Assembly (NCBI RefSeq): GCF_964199755.1
Contig: NC_133898.1
Span: forward strand, 29,949,985-30,013,984
Length of the DNA: 64,000 bases
Direction of reading: 5' to 3'
From: Larus michahellis
Taxonomy: Eukaryota; Chordata; Aves; Charadriiformes; Laridae
Shown piece by piece: positions 10,743 through 27,400 of the stretch. Below the pieces are notes generated by a model. It was not told the origin of the DNA, made no database searches, and saw nothing but the letters and a program-made list of their open reading frames with translations. Position numbers and translations under genes: made by a program. Position 1 is the first letter of the stretch. Each line of letters begins with the position of its first letter.

Positions 10743-11825
10743 CACATGCTTTTACGGTCCTCTTGTTGCTGAAAGACTGCCAGAGAAACCTGATAAAAGG
10801 GGTCTGCTTTCCTAGCAGATCCTACAGGATCTGCAGTTTTATATTAGGTTAAAAGCAAGAGGAACATACGAATGCACGCTGCTTTGCAATAGGAATGATG
10901 AAGTCAGAGTAAGAACAAATTAAAAATAACAGAAATTAAAAGTGAGAGCTGAAATTGTCAATATAAAGATGCTAACAATATCCGCAGGATACTGAACTAC
11001 TATAATAAACTTGTGTTGTACGAGTATGTGGTAAACAGGGGGCTATCATTTCCGGGTTTTGTCAGAGAAAGAGTGGAGGAAGCTAGAAGGAAATCATCAT
11101 AATCTAATATAGATGACATCTTTTATAATTATTTAAAAAAATTAAAAGTGTCATTTATTCAAAACTAACATAATAATAGTCTTACTTAAAATGTCACAGT
11201 AGTTCTCATGGGGAAAAAAGATTTATTTTTCTTGGTTTACAGCTGTAGGCTTTGCATAAATACTCCACAGTAACTGTATTTCAAGAGATTGAGTGGTTTT
11301 ACATCCAGTATTCTCAAACCTATCAAATATTAAATCCCACAATGCTTTTTAAAATGTAAGCCTCCATTACACCCGTTTGTACATGTGATAACCTACCCTC
11401 ACTTGAAGCACAGAGAATTGATGTAAACTCATTCAGATAACGTATTCTCACTTTTCCAAGGAGTGGGAAACAACTTGGGATTTACAAAAAGACCAGTCAT
11501 GTTTCAACTATTAAAAACTTCCTTATCTCTTCTAAGGAATGTAACTGTACATTACACACTTGTAAACAAAGAAATCCAGGCAGAAAGAACTTTCATATGA
11601 AAAAATTCCCGTAATTCAGAGAAAACAGCCCAAGTGTATGACACTAATACAGATCTACTTGTTTCCTGGAAGGAAGAATGCTATGTTAACTATGTGTGTA
11701 CACACATAGATATTTTCTAAACAGAAAACTTACTTATGATAGCTAATTTTTGTACTGAACTCCAGAAAACAGAGAATCAATCCAATATTCTATCCCCAGG
11801 CATTCTCTAGGTTCAAAAAAGTTCC
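10743..11825. other. NENF 3' flank and probable 3' UTR
   Basis: The part nearest 11825 is read as NENF 3' UTR, ending near one of the minus-strand AATAAA signals. Between there and the LTR nothing is recognised. A perfect 18-bp palindrome of TG/CA type lies at 11691-11708. Confidence 0.45.
11222..11227 (-). terminator. Candidate NENF poly(A) signal
   Basis: An AATAAA on the minus strand lies about 600 bp after the NENF stop, followed by a T-rich run. A second AATAAA at 11154-11159 is an equally possible choice. Transcript data would be needed to say which is used. Confidence 0.35.
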
Positions 11826-15374
<3,549 letters not shown>

Positions 15375-15640
15375 GCCGCTGAGGGGAGGGGGGACGGGAC
15401 GGGACAGACGGCCGCCCCGGCCCGGCCCGGCCCGGCCCCGCCTCCAGGCCCCAGGCCCCGCTCGACCTCGGGTAGCGGGGCTGACGGCGGGGAGCAAGTT
15501 CGTCACCCGGCGCTTCGGTGGGCTGGTTAAATGGAAGTCGGTGGGAAGAGTTTAAGGCACTGAGGTTAAATAACTGCCCATGCCCGGCGCTGCTCCGGGG
15601 GGGAGCTGTGAGAGGGTCAGGGCTGCAGCTGGGGGGATCG

Positions 15641-17769
15641 GCTTACAGCTGCCGATAAAAGATTCCTCCTTTTCCTTTTTTTTTTTTTTTCCCCACCTTC
15701 TGGAGTTTCTCTGCTTGCTGTTTTAAATGTTTATTCGGAAAATCAGCACACGTAGGCTTCGTCTTTCTGACTTAAAAATAATAAACTGACATTGTTAGCC
15801 TATAGGAAGGAGAGAATAAATAGGAAATGTTCAAATTATGTGATTTCCCCGTGCTATAAATATAGCATGGGAAAACATTCTGGGCTGGCAGAAGAATAAA
15901 CAGTTTGATGTTTGTGATTCTATAAAGAATTAAGAAAATTAGAAACTTGCTACAATTTAGATACATAGATCACATCCCTCGCTGTAGTACTGGCAAGTGA
16001 GGGCTTGAAGGATTTAAAGCCTGGATGTTTGATGCTGCAGCGCCCGGTCTTCCCGACTACCACGCTGCAATTCAAATCCCTGTTTGGTATCTCCACTCCT
16101 TGTACAGTGTCCTATGAAAGCTGAACCATTCCGAGAAGGATCTGAACAGTAAATAGGAGATGGAAATGGTTTTGATCTTTGTTTTAAGGATTGTTTATAA
16201 ACTTTTCTTGCATAAATTCCGCATGCCCACCTCTGAGGACACCTGTTCCATGTTGCCTGAGGTAACACCCTTTTCCATAGGCTGTCCAAAGGCAGCGCTG
16301 AAGTAGCTAATCCAAAGCAACTTCTCCATAGTTCTCTTCTGGATGACAAAAGCATGGATGAGGCGCACAGGGGAGTGAGGGCGTGTCACCACAGTATGGA
16401 CGTGACAACCCATGAGCCACTTCCCCATCCTGGTGCAAGCCTGGTGCATCCTGGTGGCCACCTGGGAGCTGACTGCCACAGGCTGCTATCTGCTGTGCAA
16501 GCTGAGCATTGGTCCTGTTGGGGCGAGGGATCACAAGGTTGGTACTGAGATTCTCCTTAAGCAGTGAAGTTTGCCTACATGGCCTAAACAATAGCTGGGC
16601 TTCAGAATGGGCTTCCTGTCCCAGCTGTCGGTCATGTCCACTTGCTGACTCCACATGCCACAAGACAGATATGGAATGTCAAGCAGAAAAGAGACCTTTA
16701 GTAGGGCTTTGGACAAAACAGCTCCTGAATGCTCCTGCTATGTGTGAGAGAGCTCTGGCATTTGCCTGCAGATATCCCCCGCACGGCTTGCCGCAGAGTC
16801 CCATGCTGCCGGGAAATAGGCAAAAGTCTACTTTGTCAGTTTGGTTCAATCACATTATAGATTTACCTTTTATTCTGAAATAATTAGTTATTAGCATCTT
16901 CCCAGGGGAGGGCTGCACATGCTGAATCCTAGCCAACATCTGTCAGAAGTGTTACTGATTTGGGGGCGAGTTAGAGCCTGCCTTTGAACAACAGACACGT
17001 GAAAAATTAATAACAAGACTTAAAATGTTCTCTTTCTGAAAGGAGAAGCTATATATTAGGATTGTTGTCAAAGGACTTCAGACCTTGGTTATTAATTTGC
17101 TAGATGTGGGTCTCAGGCATAGGAAAATGATCTCCTGAGCGGAGACTTCCACTACAGCGTTGCATCTCAATGCAAAGAAATGTTGGGCATGCTTTTTCTT
17201 GATGATGAAACATTAACAATTACTTCCATGCAGGGGAAGAAAAATAGCTGTGTAGGTATTTGTGGATGGGTGGCTCGTGAGTCAGCTCTTACGTGGCTTT
17301 GGCTTTTATCTTCCCGGAGCGCCCCATTGCTGCCGGCACAGCGTGGGTGGGTCTTCGTAGGAGCCCTGCAGAAGTTTTGTCTGGTTGCCAGGCGAGCCTG
17401 TTGTTTTGATGTTCTGCTAGCAGCCTTGAGCAGCAAAATATAAAAATAATAAAAAAAAAAAAAAAGTAATACCGTGTGCATCTTGGGGAGAGCTGGCAAA
17501 ATTGTTTTATATTGCTTTTCCAATCTAGTTCAGTCTCGCATAGGAGAGTTTGTGTTGTGAAGTGTGTGGTGTGGAAAACACTGTCATTACACTGCCATAC
17601 ACAGCACACTTTTGTGTTTCCAGTAGAGTGAAACGTTCCCGTAAACCTTATGAAAAACCCGCTTTATGCATGCAGCGACCGTGGCGCTGGACGGCTTCAT
17701 GCTGCCTAGAGCAAGGGAGCTGCGCAGAACCTGCGAAGTGAGCTCTGGAAGCTAAAACAAGACCCGGCT
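15641..17769. other. Divergent intergenic interval between NENF and PACC1
   Basis: The two start codons are about 2.7 kb apart and face away from each other. The interval contains poly-T (about 15677) and poly-A (about 17450) runs. A less AT-rich block at about 16010-16880 stays open in several frames on both strands. I recognise no gene, repeat family or RNA there. Shared regulatory elements are possible but not demonstrated. Confidence 0.5.
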
Positions 17770-18480
17770 CCTCCATGGCGTTACGAGCCGTGTACCAACG
17801 GGGGCGAGGGCCCCCTGGCTGCCCGTCGCTGAGGCGAGGCCCGAGCTCCGCCACCCGGCCCCTTCCCCACAGCCCTTGCCCCAACGGCCGCCCGGCGGCC
17901 GTTACAGCGGCTCGCGCCGGACTACGCCTCCCAGCAGCCCCCGCGCCGCTGTGGCGAGGCCGCGGCGGCGGGGCGGGAAGGAGCCGGCGGGCGGGTGGGG
18001 GGTCCCGGCGCCTGCGTGGCCCTGCCCGGGCAGGGCGGCTCGGCTGGGTCGCGGTGTCGCCGACCCGTGCGGTACGGCTGGGCTGCCTCCCGGCCCCCGC
18101 TCCCCGACGCCGATGCCATGCTAAGACCAGAGGTCTCCGCATCCTACCAGGAGGTACGGGGGCACCGGGGCAGGGCTAGTGGGCGGCGGGCCCCAGCTTG
18201 CCGGGAGGGGCCGGGGCAGCCCCCGGGCGGCCATGCCCGACCCGGGGCTTGCCGCTCGCCAAGCGGTTACACTCTACGCTGTCGCCGTGAGCTCAGTTCG
18301 GCCCCGGTCTCTGGCTCTGCGGCTCGGCGGGGCTGGCCGCGTCGCTGCCGGGGGCCAGGAGCCCTGGCGAAGCCGGTCGCCGGCTGTAGGGAGCCCTCCG
18401 CAGTATCGCTTGCCCTTTCTGGCCCGTCTGCCTCTGCTCGAGGGCGGCTGAGCCGGGTGGGTCTCGCCGTGAGGCTGTGT
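17770..18480 (+). promoter_or_regulatory. PACC1 CpG-island promoter
   Basis: This is a very GC- and CpG-rich block surrounding PACC1 exon 1, with several GGCGGG/GGGCGG Sp1-type boxes (for example near 17970-18000) and no TATA box near the start codon. It is the only strong CpG block upstream of the gene. Confidence 0.75.
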
Positions 18481-21400
18481 GCCTTCACCTGGCTGGTGCT
18501 GCCCCAGCCCTCCTTCCTCCTTAGCGGGATGTCAGGTTGCACCTCACTCGCCAGAAAGAAACAGGCGTTTTGGGCGCGCTTAATATCTTGGTTTAGCTTT
18601 AAAGATGGTTAAAATAATCGGCAGCAGTACTTCTTAAGTGTACGAGCTAGGTAGAGCTGGCCGGTGAGCTCCGTAACTGGGGATTTCCTAACAAGGAGAT
18701 GGTCTGTCGGGCGTGAGAAGCGACTTTGGTCCCAGAGCTCTCACGTATGAAACTGAAGGCCCCATTATCGTCCTGCCAAGAGCCCGAGTCAGCGCCTAGT
18801 TTGCATATCAATGTACAGACTCTAGCAACCGGAATTCCTTGCTCGCTCCTGTCTTGCACACTAGAGATAGAAGCTATTTGTGCCAAATTCATCAGCGGCA
18901 GAGACTTGCAGTAGGTCACTTTTGTTTGCAACTTGCAGGCAAAGGGAATGCAGATGTTTGCCTTCCTCTGCATGTGATGGGTAGTTTGGGGCTCTGTTTT
19001 AATACATTCTAATTTAGTTTAGTACTGTCTGTTTAGTTTCAGCTTCTCGTTTTTGTGCCAGGCTAAAACGCATTGGAAGGTGATGAATCAGTGGACCTGC
19101 AAAAGGCCTGTATGGACAAGTTCTCCTTTTATTTAAGAAGGTTTTATCCAGTAGGAAGGCTTTATCCTGTGATTATCAGGATGAACTTAACTCGTGTAAG
19201 GGCTTGTGTGTAGGAGAGGTACTTGAAAGAGTTAATAAAGTCACATTGATGCTTGAAGTTGCATTGACTGGACTATGCATGTTGTGTTTCCGCCTATGTT
19301 GTGTTTCTGCCTTGTGTATCAGCCACCATTGACATTGCTCCGTATGCTTGGGATTGTCCCAAACTCTGGGGCACAAGTCTAGATGATGTGTAAGTGCAGC
19401 GGCTCTGTTTCCATCACTTCTCTGGCACCTGGGGCAGTTTGTGATGCTCCTGCTCCTAGCAAGGATGCTCAAATGTTTTGAATTGCCTCTTCTGAGCTTC
19501 TGTTTGTCCCAGTGCTTTTCTGTGTGCAGGACTGAAAAGGAACTGCTGGGTCACGGACAGGCTCCTGCAGTTGTTTCTCACTTAGCTGTACGTGCAGAAC
19601 AGAGGAATGCAGAACAAAGGTCTGTCTCATGCCCTTCCTGCTCTTGACATCTTATCCTATCTCTGCGTCCTATTGCAAGCTTAACTGCCCTGCAAGTTTA
19701 TGTTCCTTCTGCATTAGCACCGTGCCTTGCCTCATTATCAAAAATAAGATGTAGGAAGAGCTGTCCTGTGAGGGTGAATGTGGTTGGCGTGTGCCAGGTT
19801 CACTGCTGTCATTTGCCTTGATTTGGGGATTCTGTCAAGTATGAAGAAACTCGAATCAGCTGTCATGCAGTAATACTCTGCTGGCTTCCCAGTTGTTAGG
19901 AGACTGTAGCTCAATATGTCTGTGAATTACTGGGTTTGTAGGTCTATGCTGCTGTGCCTTGCAGAGTCAGTGTGCTGAGTGCTGTACGCTCAGAATGTGG
20001 TGTCTGAGCCATAAACAGAGATAGGCTCTCGGTGGTCTGGAACAGGCTGCCCAGAGAAGCTGTGGATGCCCCATCCCTGGAAGTGTTCAAGGCCAGGCTG
20101 GATGGGGCTTTGAGCAGCCTGGTCTAGTGGGAGGTGTCCCTGCCCATGGCCGGGGGGTTGGAACTAGATGATCTTTAAGGTCCCTTCCAACCCGAACCAT
20201 TCTATGATTCTATGGTAAGAAATGTTGCATATTGTGTTCTTGTTTAAACTTGTGTTGGGATCTCCTTGCTATCAGGAATAGAATTTACTTACTCTCTGTA
20301 TAACCTCAGTTGATGAGGTGCCTGTGTGTGGGGAACTGCGGCTGAATCAGGGTGGTGTGGGAGTCAACTGAGAAACTGCAGTGACTTTGTAACTTAGGTT
20401 AAACTTTTTGGATCAGCTGTGGCATAAGTATCATCTTAGCTGTTTTTCTTTTTTAATCACCACAAGAGGTTCAGTGAATATTCTTCTTACGTCAGAATAG
20501 CTTATTTTGGATCAGGTAAAGAAATAAAACTGGTGTGTTTCTACAAAAAAGGAGCAGAGTTTTAATTTTCCCTTATTTTATTAAGATATTTGAAAAAAAA
20601 TATTGTCTTCAGTTGGAGCCTGGTAAGTCTCCTGCAAATGAGCTGAGTTTAGCCTATTAGTAACCTGTTCACTTCACACCTCACACCATGGGAAATCATG
20701 CTTTATTTATGTGCAAAGCACTTAAAAACAACTTGGTAACTGCTTTCAACTTGCTTTCTGAAATGAATACAGAAATACAGCAGGAGGTGATGGAGACTTT
20801 ACGTCAGACTTCGAAGACGTAAAATGAGTGGACTCTTTCCTAATAAGTGCAAATGATGATCTGTTAGTGGTATAATGATGATTTCAATACTAAATTAAAG
20901 TTGGGTGAAATAAAAGCACTTCCTTATGAATACACGCAGGTTACTGTTGAGTAAGTTGGGGATGTAAAGTTTAATAGCATTCAGTATGGCTGCTGCATTA
21001 ACTGTGCCCCATTTTCCTTGAAACAGGAACAAAGCTAGTCTTCCTTACCTAATTAGGTAGGTGATACTGAGCATTTAGCTTGGACAGTTACTGTGTGACA
21101 CATGATGCGCTGCAAGCTTATGCCCTGCTTTGCCTTGCTGTAGTTTGTACGTCAGTCCCTACCACAAAGAAAATTTGGAAAACATAGAGGAGGTGCTTTA
21201 TATATATATATAAAGTCTAATGCTTCATGATCTCATGTGATACCTATCTGATGTGACAAGCTTCTGAATTTGAGGGAAGTGTCTTGGCAGTTTGGGCCCA
21301 GGGCTCTGAATAGCAAAACAAGAAAACATCTGGTCTCTGTTGCTGTTTTAGAAACACTGGAAGACTAATTAGTTGCATAACCACTAATATATAATAATAT

Positions 21401-24400
21401 GTACAGTGAGCTCAAGTAAGTACCAGAAATGTGGGGATGTTTGACTGTTGTCTTGTAATGACCCACCTGCCTATGTGTCCGAGGCTACATTTGAGTTACT
21501 TGCCCTAATACCTGTCAAAATGCAACTTGCTCTTTATGCACCTCTTTATTAAGAAGTGCTAATGCTCTGTTTGTTGGTATGTGTTGTGGTTTGTTTATGC
21601 CTAAAATACGTTCTTGAGTGACAGAAGGAAGCTCCTGCGTATTTCAGAGGGCATTGCTCTAATTGGGGGTTTAAAGTGAGCTGAAGCTGCTGGGGAAACA
21701 ATTACTTTGATCTTGAAAGAAAAGGTGATGTTATTGTTGAAGCAGCAGGGTAGAAGTAGGTTAAATTTAATGTGCCATCTTTCTCTCTTTGCAGCATGCA
21801 AGTCACTTAATTTTTAGCTGTAGATCTATGTAAATGTGGCTCTTGTGAACAAATGGAACAGATGTTGGGTGCTCTTGGACTGGGGGCATGTTTTTGTGTG
21901 TTTGGTTAGTTGGAGCCTCTTTTATTTGTACCATAGAAATTCCAGCAATTGCAAGTTGAGAGCATGTTTGGAAATTGAACCACTGTTTTAACTACACAGC
22001 TGAGTGAAGATGTGGAGCGAGTATCTGAAAACCCAACAGATGAAAGAGAAGGAGAGATGGAAGTTCATGAAGATGCCAGCTCTGTTATTTTACCAGGTGA
22101 GAACTATTGACCCAGAAATTACCAATTTTAAGTGCCTGATAAGGTGCTTCTGTGTGTGGGCTTGGTTGTTTTGTTGGGTTTTTTTATTGCATTTCTGAAA
22201 GCAAACAAAACACTAAATTGCTTATTTACTTATTTTGGGGAATAAGTGCTGATGAAAAGCCAAGGAGTTTCTCCAAGGATTGAGATGAGAAAGTTTCTTT
22301 ATCATGAACTGTGCTCAATCAAAGAAGATTCAGCACATCTGGTTCTGAGATAGCATAGTACATCATCTTCCTTTATGTTGTATCTTACCTGAGTTGCAAC
22401 GTCTGTGATGGCAATGGAATACAAGCAAAGGTTTTGCCGCATTTACATGAAAAAGGTGCAATATTCAACAGATGTTCTTTTAAACAGATTTTAGTTAGAC
22501 TGTTCAGACCTGCTTTTGGAGGGTGTGGGGCAGTGTTAAATGGGCTTATTGCAGTTCAGGTGTAGGCATTAAGGTAAGCCAGCCTGAAAGTGAGTATCCC
22601 CTAAATGCTTTGCAGCTGTTCAAGACATACTTGTTTCAGTAGTGCAATTTTATGCATATTAATGTCCTAATTTCCTTGGCTGCCATCACCTGGCAATGAA
22701 CTTGGGAACATGTGTGTGACGGTGGGCTTTTGTTAAGAGATTATGTGTTCAATAGGATTTAGGAAAAGGCTAGTGTTTGCTGTGGTAAGGAACAAGCACC
22801 AAATCATGCTATTATAGTGGAAGGGCAGAGTGTGTCATGGCTTCAGAGGGCCTGACTCATTAGATTACACCATGCAGAAAAGTCAGCGTAAAATATGCCT
22901 ACTTATCTCCTTTCCTGTGTTGGGGTTTAATGCTCCTTTTGCATGTTCAGCCCTACATCACTCATGATCAAAACATGACGTGTAACTCAAGAATGCAGGA
23001 ACTTTTTCCTTACAAGTATTGCCAAAGGAAATGGTGTATGCAAGGAGTATGGAGAAAGCGGTGTCTGTGTACAAGTGAGACTAGTGTGAAGATCTTCAGA
23101 GAATAAGCTTTGAAGGCAAGGAGACTGTGAGAGAATCGGGTCAGTCTTTTTCTAGCTGTAATCGGAAGAATCCTTCTGTGACGTTTTATGTAGTATGCAC
23201 AAGGAGTTATAAACTAGAGTCCAAAAACGAGAGGGTAACAAGTGTCTAGTAACTTCTACCATGATGGAGATACAAGGATAGCTGTGAAAGAGCATTAGAA
23301 TATTAAATTTCTCTGCTGGTGCATATGCTGAGTGTGTAAGAATCGCTTCAGATTGTGAGGGAGGAAAAGGAGTTGTTTTTTCCAGGAGGAAAGATTGACC
23401 ATCAACAGACTTTTTTTCTTATGAACTTTGAACTTTGTTTCTGAGTTGTGCTTCTTGAAAATAAACCTTGTTTCCTGCCTGCTGTGTCCTTAAGCAGAGT
23501 GCCAAATTCAACATGTGAAAAAGAGGCACAGTCTTTGGATGATTATGGCTCATGCTTGAGAAGGAAGCATCTGTCTGGCTGATCATCAAATCCAGCAACA
23601 GTTGTGGTTTTTTTAAATCGAGCTGAGTTTGAGGCTTACTGTCTTCTCAAGGGATTCATCTTTAAATGAACACTACATAAATTTAGCCCAAATATCTGTA
23701 TTTTAAAGTCCTAATCCATATTCTGTTTGGTTCCAGATAGTGAACTGGGTACCACTGCCCCTTCTTTGCGTTTCAGCAAGACCTGCCTAAAGAATGTTTT
23801 TTCAGTAATTCTCCTGTTTATTTATCTGCTGCTCATGGCTGTAGCTGTGTTCCTTGTCTACCAAACCATCAGTGACTTCAGGGAGAAGCTCAAGCACCCA
23901 GTGATGTCTGTCTCTTACAAAGAAGTGTCCTTGTATGATGCACCTGGTAAGACTGATAACAAAAAAAATGAGTTAAGTTGTTTACATTTATCTTGGATTG
24001 TTTTACACTTTTGGTGTTGATTCTCCAGGGCCCAGAGTGCATATAATGCTCTGAACCAGGTCTTTCACTTCTTTTCTAATCTACGTTGTGTCAACTTTGC
24101 ATGGAAATGTTAATACCGTAGGACAAATTTGGGGGGTTTTCATGCCAATAACATGAATTACAGTAGCTGTGGAGCATCATGCAACATTTGGTAGATAAGA
24201 AGTGTTTGCAGACTCTAGAATGAGCCCTCTTACAGGGAAAGAAAATAATTCCATATGGAAATACTCCCAAAACTGTGTTGTTCAAACAGGGTAGCACATA
24301 GGATGTGTATCAGGACCTCAGTGCTGCACTGCACAGTGAGGTGCTGTTGACAGTAAAGAAGGTGAATTTTTCAAACCAACCACAAAATAAGCAGAAAGTG

Positions 24401-27400
24401 GTACTGTGGTTCTGTTCTGCGTTGTTTACAACTTGGTATTACATCAGTAGGCAATGAAAATGCGATGTGACTGCAGGGAACAATGTTGGCATAAAAATGC
24501 AGTGTGGCATCAGAAAACTGTGTTGCAGTTTGCAGGAGGGATTATGCCACAGAAGCATTTTTGAATAGTGAGTTCTATCGTTTTTTTTGTGGTTCGTGTT
24601 TTGGTTTTTTTTTTTTTTTTTAATTATCCAGTAACCATTCATAAATAGAGCTGCGGTAGCAAATGCAACTCAGTCGTATGTCAGTTTCCAATTTAAAAAT
24701 AACACTTTTCTTTGAAGTGTTACCACATTTTACAAATAACCACTCCAGTAATTGTGGCTGAAAGGTGAGTGTTTCAAGTTGTTGCCGTATTCCTGTAGTT
24801 GTTTTCTGTATGGTCAGTTAGGCTCAGTTTTGTAACTAAGTCCTTGTGTTTGGACCATGTGGATCTGATTGTAAGAGCAGGCTTCCCCTCCCCCCGCCTT
24901 TTTTTTTTTTCCCCACGTGGGCTTTTCGTACAGCAATAGGAAGAAAATGTCATTTAAAGAAGAAAAGCAACATACATATAAATCCACAAGTATTGTCAGG
25001 GATCCCTGCCAGATCAGAGAACCTAAATTAATGTAGCCCTTTACTTCATTGCTCTAACAAAGTGATGAGATGGCAAGTTGCAAGCGTGGAGCACTGAAGA
25101 AAGGGATAAAGCGTTTTTAGACTGATACATGCTGACTGCTTTGATGTCTCGCATTTTTGTGGACAGGTCGTTTCAGTTGTGAGAGTTAATCATATCTAAC
25201 AACTCAAATCATACTTTTTTTGGTAGTTGGTCTAGATTATCTTCAAGCAAGCTTGTTTCCAATACTAAATGTGGCATATGTGGCATAAGAGGATTTTAGG
25301 CCTTTTATTTTTCTATCCTTCTACATCTGAGGTGACCGAGGGTTTTTTTTAATGCGTGCTATTGGCCTGAAACCATAGATTTATAGTATATATGAGTGTG
25401 TGTATATATATATATACACACACTTCATCTAGGCAGGTGAAGTAGTAGCCTGCCTACCTAGTGATACAAGTATTAAGGGATGGTAACAGTCAGTACTTGT
25501 TTGGGTTTTTTTCTTTGATTTTTATTGTGACATTGTATTTAGTGAACAGAAAATGCTAGATGTTCTGAAGAGCATCTTTTCACTTTTATAACGTCTGCCA
25601 GTGATCTTTGATCTGTCATGTATTACGAACATTATTTCCAATTAAGATTTGATGTGTTAAATGATAATATCTGAAAACACATACATGCTGAAGCACTACA
25701 TGTCCCACTGGACTTCAATAGCCTCCTAATTTACTTTACACATTCATTTCATTTGGGGCCAGAGGGACTGATGTGTTCGTTGCTGGCTTGTGGGAAGACT
25801 GGGGAAACTTAGTAGCTGCTGTGAACCTTGAATTGTTGTAGCAACATGAACCCTGATTTTTCCAGTGCATTGCAGGGGTTCTGTCTGCAGAAAAATGCAC
25901 TGTTGTCCTGCTCCAGAAAAATGCTGAAGCATGTGGTTTAATTGGATTGTTTTGCTGGATCTTGAGGATAGCTCAGTATCCTCTAGGATTAAATCCCAGA
26001 ATGAAAATCTATGTACTTGGGAAAGAAATCAGCTCTCTTCAACGTTTTTTCTCTCAAAACAGGCATTGCCTTTTATCCAGGCAAGGCTCGGCTGCTTAGC
26101 TGCAAGCATCATTACTATGATCACATTCCGCCTCTGATAAATCCAGGTCAGCCAGGAGACATTGAATGCACCACTCGGAGAATCAACTACACAGATCCTT
26201 TTACTAATCAAACTATGGTAATAATAATGTAATAGAACAAAGCTTATTCAGTGGAGGTTTTCTGCTTGTAATAATATTTGAAAGTAAAATTATTTACTTA
26301 GTGCTGCAAAAAATCCTTGCTTCTAGTTTTTATTCAAGCCGTCTGTCCTTTTGTTTTTAGAAATGTAAAATACCCCAGTCAGTGCGTATATGTGTTATGA
26401 ATGATCAGCTGTCATGTGGGTGTGTGCAGCATGAAAACCTCAATGGGACAAAATAAGTAATTTTTCACAACGAAACTCTCACTTCATTCCTCTCCTAAAT
26501 GAACTGGCAAGCATGCTCCTTTATATAGTAAATCTAGCTTTGATTGAAAGCAGTAGCAGTTATTCCATTAAAGCAGGATAGCTTATCTCTTTTTATATGT
26601 TTGCTGGGAATTGCGTACTGTTTTTGTCACACTTGGGAGAATCTTAACTGGGCACCAAGTGCTCCATTACACTGAAATGCTGTGAGCCAATAAGTTGGGT
26701 ACATAGAGTGATAGTCTGTCTTAAATTGCCCTTAAAAATGATGGGAATCTAGTATTAAATATGGTCATTTGTATCTAAAGTGTTTGCTCAGATTGTTTTT
26801 AAGGAAACTAAATGTGAACAAACGAACAGCCTAGGTACCTCTTTGGTGAGCTTTTATTCCTCTTCATGTTTTGCCTTTTGTCTAGTTACCATTTCTTTCT
26901 GGGAAGCAGCTCCTTAGTATATTTGAAAGTAATATTCTAGGTGCAAGTCTAATTTAATTCCTGACACTAGTATGCTCTTTTTGCATGTTTTAACAAACTA
27001 AGAACCTGCATTTTATGCTGTGTGGTAGATGCCTTTAGAAGCTGGCTGATCCAATAGGCTCTAGTCCCGCAGTTGAGTGGAGAGGCACTGAGGCAGAGAC
27101 CTCTGAACCACGGAGAGCCCTGTTCAAATTGGCTGAGTCCTTTTGCAAGCAACAGTGTGCTGTGTGATAAAATGCCCGCACTACTTTAAGTTGTATTCTG
27201 CCTGCAAGCATTTTCTGTTGGGTGTTTTTTGGTTGGTTTTTGGTTGGTTTTTTTTTTTTTTTTTTTGTGTCCCCCCCGCCCCCTTCAGCAGCTTACTTTT
27301 GGTGCTGGGGGCTGTGAAACTTCCACTTTCCCAACGAGAAGCCTGATGCTCTCTACATCAGACTCCAAATTAACTTGTTTCATGTCAAGAGCTGAAAGTT

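Noticed and set aside
17995-18612. 205-codon plus-strand open frame through the PACC1 CpG island
   Set aside because: It includes PACC1 exon 1 in frame but runs through the GT donor into intron 1. Its length reflects few stops in very GC-rich DNA. The exon 1 start at 18118 matches the known N-terminus.
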